Source of the DNA: Candidatus Brocadia sp. WS118
GTDB taxonomy: Bacteria; Planctomycetota; Brocadiia; Brocadiales; Brocadiaceae
Length of the DNA: 64,000 nucleotides
Reading direction: 5' to 3'
Assembly: GCA_007618135.1 (NCBI GenBank)
Contig: PHFX01000152.1
Coordinates: 62,001-126,000 of the forward strand
Below the pieces are notes generated by a model. It worked only from the letters and a program-made list of their open reading frames with translations, made no database searches and had not been told where the DNA came from. Every line of letters begins with the position of its first letter. Position 1 is the stretch's first letter. This document shows positions 60,401-64,000 of the stretch, piece by piece. Position numbers and translations under genes: made by a program.

Positions 60401-61819
60401 TCATGATGGGGACGATATTATAATCCTGTCAATTTGGTTCGATTCATTCTGTCCCTCTTCTTCCGAAGCTATTTGTAATCCGATAACAGGTTGCGTTTCG
60501 TTCGTTATCCGCCTGATTACGAACTGTTTCTTTTTCAGGAAATGATCTACGATGAAATCCGCTACACGTGGTTCAATTGGAGATTCGCCTTGCAACGTGA
60601 CGACCTGTCCATTGTTCCGCAGAAGATCAGTAGCCTCTAATTTCAAGGAAACGCCTTCGCGGGAATAATCACACAGGGAGGCTTTTATTGTCGTTTTTCG
60701 ATCCTGCAAACAGACCTCTAACAACGGTTGCTTCCACTCCCATACCTGGCGGGGAAATTTGCGTCGATCGTTACTATATGGCGTACGGCATTTAGACGCA
60801 TGTAGCGCATCGAAAACATATTTCAACCTTGAAGCATGTGAATCGATAGTCTCTTTAATAATCCGATTGCGGTCTGCTATTCGAGATTCCATATGAAACA
60901 AGTCTACACAAGACGTCAGCCATAACTTCAGAAAATGATCTTCGAGTATCTCAAAAGGTTTTCCGCTTTGCTGCATCTGATATTTAAACACCGGCATATG
61001 AGCTCCGACGCAGAGATTCGATGAACGCTGGCTTGCGCTTCGTCCAAAGGTATATGGCTGAAAATGAGCCATATTATCAATAATCATAAGCCAGCCTGTT
61101 GGATTTTGCGCATAGAATCTGACTGCAGATTCAATATAAGGATAGTTCTGAAGCCTGTCAAAAGTATGGGCAAAATCGCTGTAGAGTCGCAAATGAAAGA
61201 TAGGATCATCAGTTGACAGTGTTTTTGTCCTGTCCGTATTGATTATCTTTTCAACCTCATGGGCGGTGCTCTCATAAAACGTGCGGAAAACTGCTGTCTC
61301 TTGAAACACGTCAAGGAGAAGAATCTTGATGTCGAGCCCCTTAGCTATCTTTTCGTTCAGGGTGGAAAGCAATTCATCGAGATGGACATTTTCCGAGAAG
61401 GTAACACCGAGAAGCCAAACCCGTTTTTCTGCATTTTCAACAGCATCGTAGACATCACTTTTTACATCTTTACGGGAGCAATAGATATTCGTTAACCCGC
61501 AGAGGGCTGCCGACCCGATAAGCCGGTTGGTATGTTGCAGGGATTTTTCTAAGGAATTTCTGTTGTCATCAATCAGTTGGTGAGTGGCTTGAAGGGTCTC
61601 TTTTAAAATACTTCGTATATGCGCAAATATTTCCCACCATAGATATGCATATTCCATAATATGCACACACATTATAGCACTGAAGACAAGAAGCAGATGC
61701 TTCACGATCTCCGGAATATTGTGCCAGTAACGGGGTAACAGAATGTTCATAGTAACTGCGATAAAAAAGAATAAACATGCTATTACCATCCTAATAAACG
61801 GTCTCGGTCTTTCATTCAT
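60401..61819 (-). CDS. Membrane protein with C-terminal PilZ (c-di-GMP receptor) domain
   Basis: 472 residues. Helices at about 10-29 and 40-62 anchor it. Residues 95-290 form a soluble domain (AEKRVWLLGVTFSENVHLDE, WLMIIDNMAHFQPYTFGR) that resembles a phospholipase-D-like fold without the HKD catalytic motif; this resemblance is tentative. A C-terminal PilZ domain begins near 350 with RRKFPRQ (R-x3-R) and LCDYSREGVSLKL (D-x-S-x-x-G), the two c-di-GMP-contacting motifs, both intact. GGAGGTGAT before the ATG is a near-perfect anti-Shine-Dalgarno match, so translation should be strong. The Amt-kinase gene follows 31 bases downstream. Confidence 0.82.
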   Translation of the reverse strand: MNERPRPFIRMVIACLFFFIAVTMNILLPRYWHNIPEIVKHLLLVFSAIMCVHIMEYAYLWWEIFAHIRSILKETLQATHQLIDDNRNSLEKSLQHTNRLIGSAALCGLTNIYCSRKDVKSDVYDAVENAEKRVWLLGVTFSENVHLDELLSTLNEKIAKGLDIKILLLDVFQETAVFRTFYESTAHEVEKIINTDRTKTLSTDDPIFHLRLYSDFAHTFDRLQNYPYIESAVRFYAQNPTGWLMIIDNMAHFQPYTFGRSASQRSSNLCVGAHMPVFKYQMQQSGKPFEILEDHFLKLWLTSCVDLFHMESRIADRNRIIKETIDSHASRLKYVFDALHASKCRTPYSNDRRKFPRQVWEWKQPLLEVCLQDRKTTIKASLCDYSREGVSLKLEATDLLRNNGQVVTLQGESPIEPRVADFIVDHFLKKKQFVIRRITNETQPVIGLQIASEEEGQNESNQIDRIIISSPS

Positions 61820-62128
61820 AAATCATCACCTCCGTGTGAATGAACATTGCTCCGGCTTGTCAAGTAAGTTCACGCAGAGCACTTGCATGTTACATTCAGA
61901 CCGCGGAATTACTCGCTTGTCTATGGTTATTATAGGCAAGGAAAATTAATTTAAGATGTATTCATTCAAATACTCCTCTTAAAAGGCAAAGTAAATACCA
62001 ATCTCATAAAATAAGATTATATCCGTCATCGTCCTTGCTGTAAGATCTGATTCCCGCTGGACTTTCAATTATAAATAAAGACAGAATATACTACATAAAA
62101 GTCACTAGTTTTATTTAATACCATCGAT

Positions 62129-62180
62129 AAAAGTGTGCCATGTCACATAAGTGTGTCGTCACAAAAGTGTGCCATGACGC
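62129..62180. repeat. Three tandem ~17-bp repeats (iterated operator or IS end)
   Basis: Three adjacent units: AAAAGTGTGCCATGTCAC (62129-62146), ATAAGTGTGTCGTCAC (62147-62162) and AAAAGTGTGCCATGACGC (62163-62180). They share (A)AAGTGTG(C/T)C(A)TG/C and alternate 18, 16 and 18 bases. They lie about 310 bases upstream of the PilZ-Amt kinase operon. They could bind a regulator cooperatively, or be the multiple terminal repeats of an IS21-like element whose body is gone. Confidence 0.7.
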
Positions 62181-62281
62181 ACATTAATACTCTCTATAAC
62201 AATCATACCACAAATTTTTCATTTTTCAACAAACCCTGAACGAAAAGTTACTGTGAAAGGGTGGTGGTGTGGATAAAAGGT

Positions 62282-62366
62282 AAATTATGCCTTCGGCGAC
62301 TTTCCCCTCCTGTTTCCCCCAGTTTACGGGGGGATTATGGGGGGTAATTGAAATTCCTATACATAA
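62282..62366. repeat. Dispersed ~80-bp repeat, copy B
   Basis: Plus-strand copy with CCTTCGGCGACTTTCCCCTC, GTTTCCCCCAGTTTACGGGG, the ATTATGGGGGG block and AATTGAAATTCCTATACATA. It matches copy C in the same orientation and copy A in the opposite one. It lies just beyond the 3' end of the secreted-protein gene. Confidence 0.85.
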
Positions 62367-62390
62367 CTATACGTTGGTATAAAAAGAAGG

Positions 62391-63044
62391 TTATTCATGT
62401 TTCCCTTTGCATATTACATTATCTTTTGGGTTGTGTGATAGAAAAAGTTTTGTGGGTCCTGGGGCTGGCTTCAGGCTGAGATTATCATACCATCCGGCAA
62501 CACTTCCATGCATCCAATCCTGCCGTGTCTCTGTAAAGACAGTAATTACCTCTTTCGATGGAATGATTATCAGAGAAAATTCCACCCATGGTGAAATAGC
62601 ATTACCGCCGATATAATATTTGTTCAACGCAGTATAGGCAAGTGCCGGATTCCAGGAACTATCAAGGATTCCGATAATTGCTACATCCCCTATGTCATCA
62701 CCATAAAATGACACGTAACCAGTTAACACATAAGGGGTATTTACAATTACCTTAACTTCCTGATAAAGCCCCCCTCGCGCAGTTCCACCAGAACCAACTT
62801 GTTGTGTCAGGGCAAAGAAACCGCTGGTACTGGGTGGCACAGGAATTCCAATATTGCCAGGAAGAGCAATCGTCAGATGTACCGGCAATTCTGCCGGCGC
62901 TCCATCACCATCCCATGGATAGGTTTCCCAATACCTCCAACCCGTAATGTCCCCTGTTTCAAAATCACCGTTTTTCAGTATTTCAGCGGCAAATAATGAA
63001 CGTATGAACACGATAAGTATGAATACCAGGACACTATATTTCAT
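62391..63044 (-). CDS. Secreted protein with carbohydrate-binding-like fold
   Basis: 217 residues with a signal peptide (YSVLVFILIVFIRSLFAAE). The mature part opens ILKNGDFETGDITGWRYWET, the standard beginning of CBM4/9-type or galactose-binding-like jelly-roll domains, and continues with GGLYQEVKVIVNTPYVLTGY and VFTETRQDWMHGSVAGWYDN, also typical. It probably binds sugar or protein at the cell surface or in matrix. There is no ribosome binding site near the ATG. The gene is bracketed by copies B and C of the dispersed repeat. Confidence 0.75.
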   Translation of the reverse strand: MKYSVLVFILIVFIRSLFAAEILKNGDFETGDITGWRYWETYPWDGDGAPAELPVHLTIALPGNIGIPVPPSTSGFFALTQQVGSGGTARGGLYQEVKVIVNTPYVLTGYVSFYGDDIGDVAIIGILDSSWNPALAYTALNKYYIGGNAISPWVEFSLIIIPSKEVITVFTETRQDWMHGSVAGWYDNLSLKPAPGPTKLFLSHNPKDNVICKGKHE

Positions 63045-63058
63045 TTGGTGTACAACAT

Positions 63059-63137
63059 AAATTAGGCCTTCAGCTACTTTCCCCCCTGTTTCCCCCCGTA
63101 AACGTGGGGATTATGGGGATAATTGAAATTCCTATAC
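63059..63137. repeat. Dispersed ~80-bp repeat, copy C
   Basis: Plus-strand copy: AAATTAGGCCTTCAGCTACT, CCCCCCTGTTTCCCCCCGTA, ATTATGGGGAT and AATTGAAATTCCTATACT. It lies between the secreted-protein gene and the PDZ-TPR gene. Confidence 0.85.
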
Positions 63138-63167
63138 TTGTTAAAAAAACTGACCACATACATTTCT

Positions 63168-64000
63168 CTATTTCCGCTTTGGTTTCAATCTCTTATATGT
63201 TGCGTACTCTTTATCGGCTTCATTTTTCAGACCCTTTTTATCATAGACAATACTTAGATTAAAATGGGCAATGGCGCAATTTGGGTCTACTTCAATAGCC
63301 TTTTTATATTCCTCGATTGCCTCGTCATACATCCCTTTGCGCAAATAAAGATCGCCTATTTCGTTATACACCTCAGGGGTTTTTGAACTCAAGGTGTCGA
63401 GAGAAGATTCTGGCGCCACAGACACAGGTTTTGCTTCCGCCACATGAGACTGCTGCGACTCAGATGACACAAACTGCCGGTGCTGAATTACCGGCACGGA
63501 TAGAGTTACCGTCTTGATTTCTTTTGCGCGCAACAAACTCAGCTTTGCTTCTTTGCCGGCGGTTTTTTCAATGAGTTGTTTCAAATGGTTCCGGTTCTCA
63601 ATTTTTTCCCCATTTAATTCCACAATGAGGTCTTCTGTCATAATATTCGCGGCAAATGCAATGCTTCCCGGTTGAACATGAACAACAATGACACCCTGTT
63701 GTTTTATCTTATATCCGAACCAATTCTTGTTCTCCTGGGTAAGATTGCATAACAAAAGCCCCAGATGATTGTGGGATTCCAGGAACGTAATTGCCATACC
63801 TTTGCACCACGAAGTATATCTTACGCCATAATCAGTCCCTCCCAATTCACCATACCCATCCCACGTTTTTGAAGCCCCCGTGTCGTATTGAACATTAATC
63901 ACTGCCTGCGCGCCCACCGCACGACCTTTTTCTTCTATTTTAGATGCCAAAATATCATGCCCGGAAAAACCGTACTCACCCAGACTGACTTCGCCTAATT
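63168..64000 (-). CDS. PDZ-TPR protein with YbjQ-like N-terminal region (5' end outside window)
   Basis: At least 276 residues; the frame continues past base 64000, so the start is missing. The visible N-terminal part reads GEVSLGEYGFSGHDILASKI, then EEKGRAVGAQAVINVQYDTG, resembling heavy-metal-binding/YbjQ-type pentamer domains. A PDZ domain follows (QGVIVVHVQPGSIAFAANIM, DLIVELNGEKIENRNHLKQLIEK), then a Ser-rich linker and two to three TPRs (EVYNEIGDLYLRKGMYDEAI). It is probably an envelope scaffold. The internal codon at 63950 is not the start. Confidence concerns the domain layout; the function is unknown. Confidence 0.8.
   Translation of the reverse strand, partial: LGEVSLGEYGFSGHDILASKIEEKGRAVGAQAVINVQYDTGASKTWDGYGELGGTDYGVRYTSWCKGMAITFLESHNHLGLLLCNLTQENKNWFGYKIKQQGVIVVHVQPGSIAFAANIMTEDLIVELNGEKIENRNHLKQLIEKTAGKEAKLSLLRAKEIKTVTLSVPVIQHRQFVSSESQQSHVAEAKPVSVAPESSLDTLSSKTPEVYNEIGDLYLRKGMYDEAIEEYKKAIEVDPNCAIAHFNLSIVYDKKGLKNEADKEYATYKRLKPKRK

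Larger units (their letters stand above)
61820..62390. other. Intergenic control region upstream of the PilZ-Amt kinase operon
   Basis: 571 bases without a supportable gene. It contains the strong ribosome binding site of the PilZ gene, three tandem ~17-base repeats (62129-62180) and copy B of the dispersed repeat (62282-62366). The remainder is AT-rich. Confidence 0.6.

Noticed and set aside
62129-62180. Sigma-54 promoters suggested by TGGCAC on the minus strand
   Set aside because: TGGCACACTTTTGTG and TGGCACACTTTTATC lack GC at the -12 position at the required spacing.

Overview
This 64 kb window looks like chromosomal DNA from an anammox-type planctomycete (Brocadiaceae, near Kuenenia, Brocadia or Jettenia). 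That placement is an inference. It rests on moderate to low GC, many TPR proteins, an ammonium transporter fused to a histidine kinase (a protein type characterised from Kuenenia), and a mix of housekeeping genes with many membrane and signalling proteins of unknown role. There is no rRNA, CRISPR array, prophage or intact insertion sequence.

Layout. 1-6 kb: end of a CorA transporter gene, aroA, ribD, a fabG-like reductase, a small isomerase-like protein and a rhlE-type helicase. 6.7-12 kb: the two P-protein genes of the glycine cleavage system, separated by a membrane diguanylate cyclase gene. 12-24 kb: a VanZ-LamG membrane protein, a TPR lipoprotein or anchored protein, a minus-strand group for metal uptake (Cys/His-rich secreted protein, coiled-coil porin, ZnuA/C/B-like transporter), a transglutaminase lipoprotein and an unusual sensory membrane protein. 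24-32 kb: MATE exporter, glgC, rho, coaE and polA. 32-37 kb: tRNA-Met, a cyclophilin, a J-domain membrane protein paired with a von Willebrand A protein, ychF and nnrE. 37-46 kb: a PAS-GGDEF protein, then the pyruvate dehydrogenase and lipoylation block (E1 alpha, E1 beta, E2, lipB, a PI3K/HipA-like kinase, lipA), preceded by a half-ferritin and a MidA-like methyltransferase. 46-51 kb: an epimerase, tRNA-Glu, a NapH-like iron-sulfur membrane protein fused to TPRs with a zinc-ribbon partner, tRNA-Pro, and a cyclic-di-GMP-I riboswitch in front of another zinc-ribbon gene. 51-58 kb: a macrodomain / histidine kinase / response regulator operon, a nitroreductase and pyruvate carboxylase. 58-64 kb: an operon of a PilZ membrane protein and an Amt-histidine kinase, a secreted carbohydrate-binding-like protein between two repeat copies, and a PDZ-TPR protein cut by the window edge.

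Two themes run through the window. One is cyclic-di-GMP: two GGDEF proteins, a PilZ protein and a c-di-GMP-I riboswitch, with the PilZ gene joined to an ammonium-sensing kinase. The other is lipoate-dependent C1-C3 metabolism: glycine decarboxylase, pyruvate dehydrogenase, lipA, lipB and pyruvate carboxylase, with a kinase-like gene inside the lipoylation block. Several families of GC-rich palindromic repeats are scattered between genes, and one appears to lie in frame inside a gene. All family calls were made by reading motifs by eye; no database search was run.
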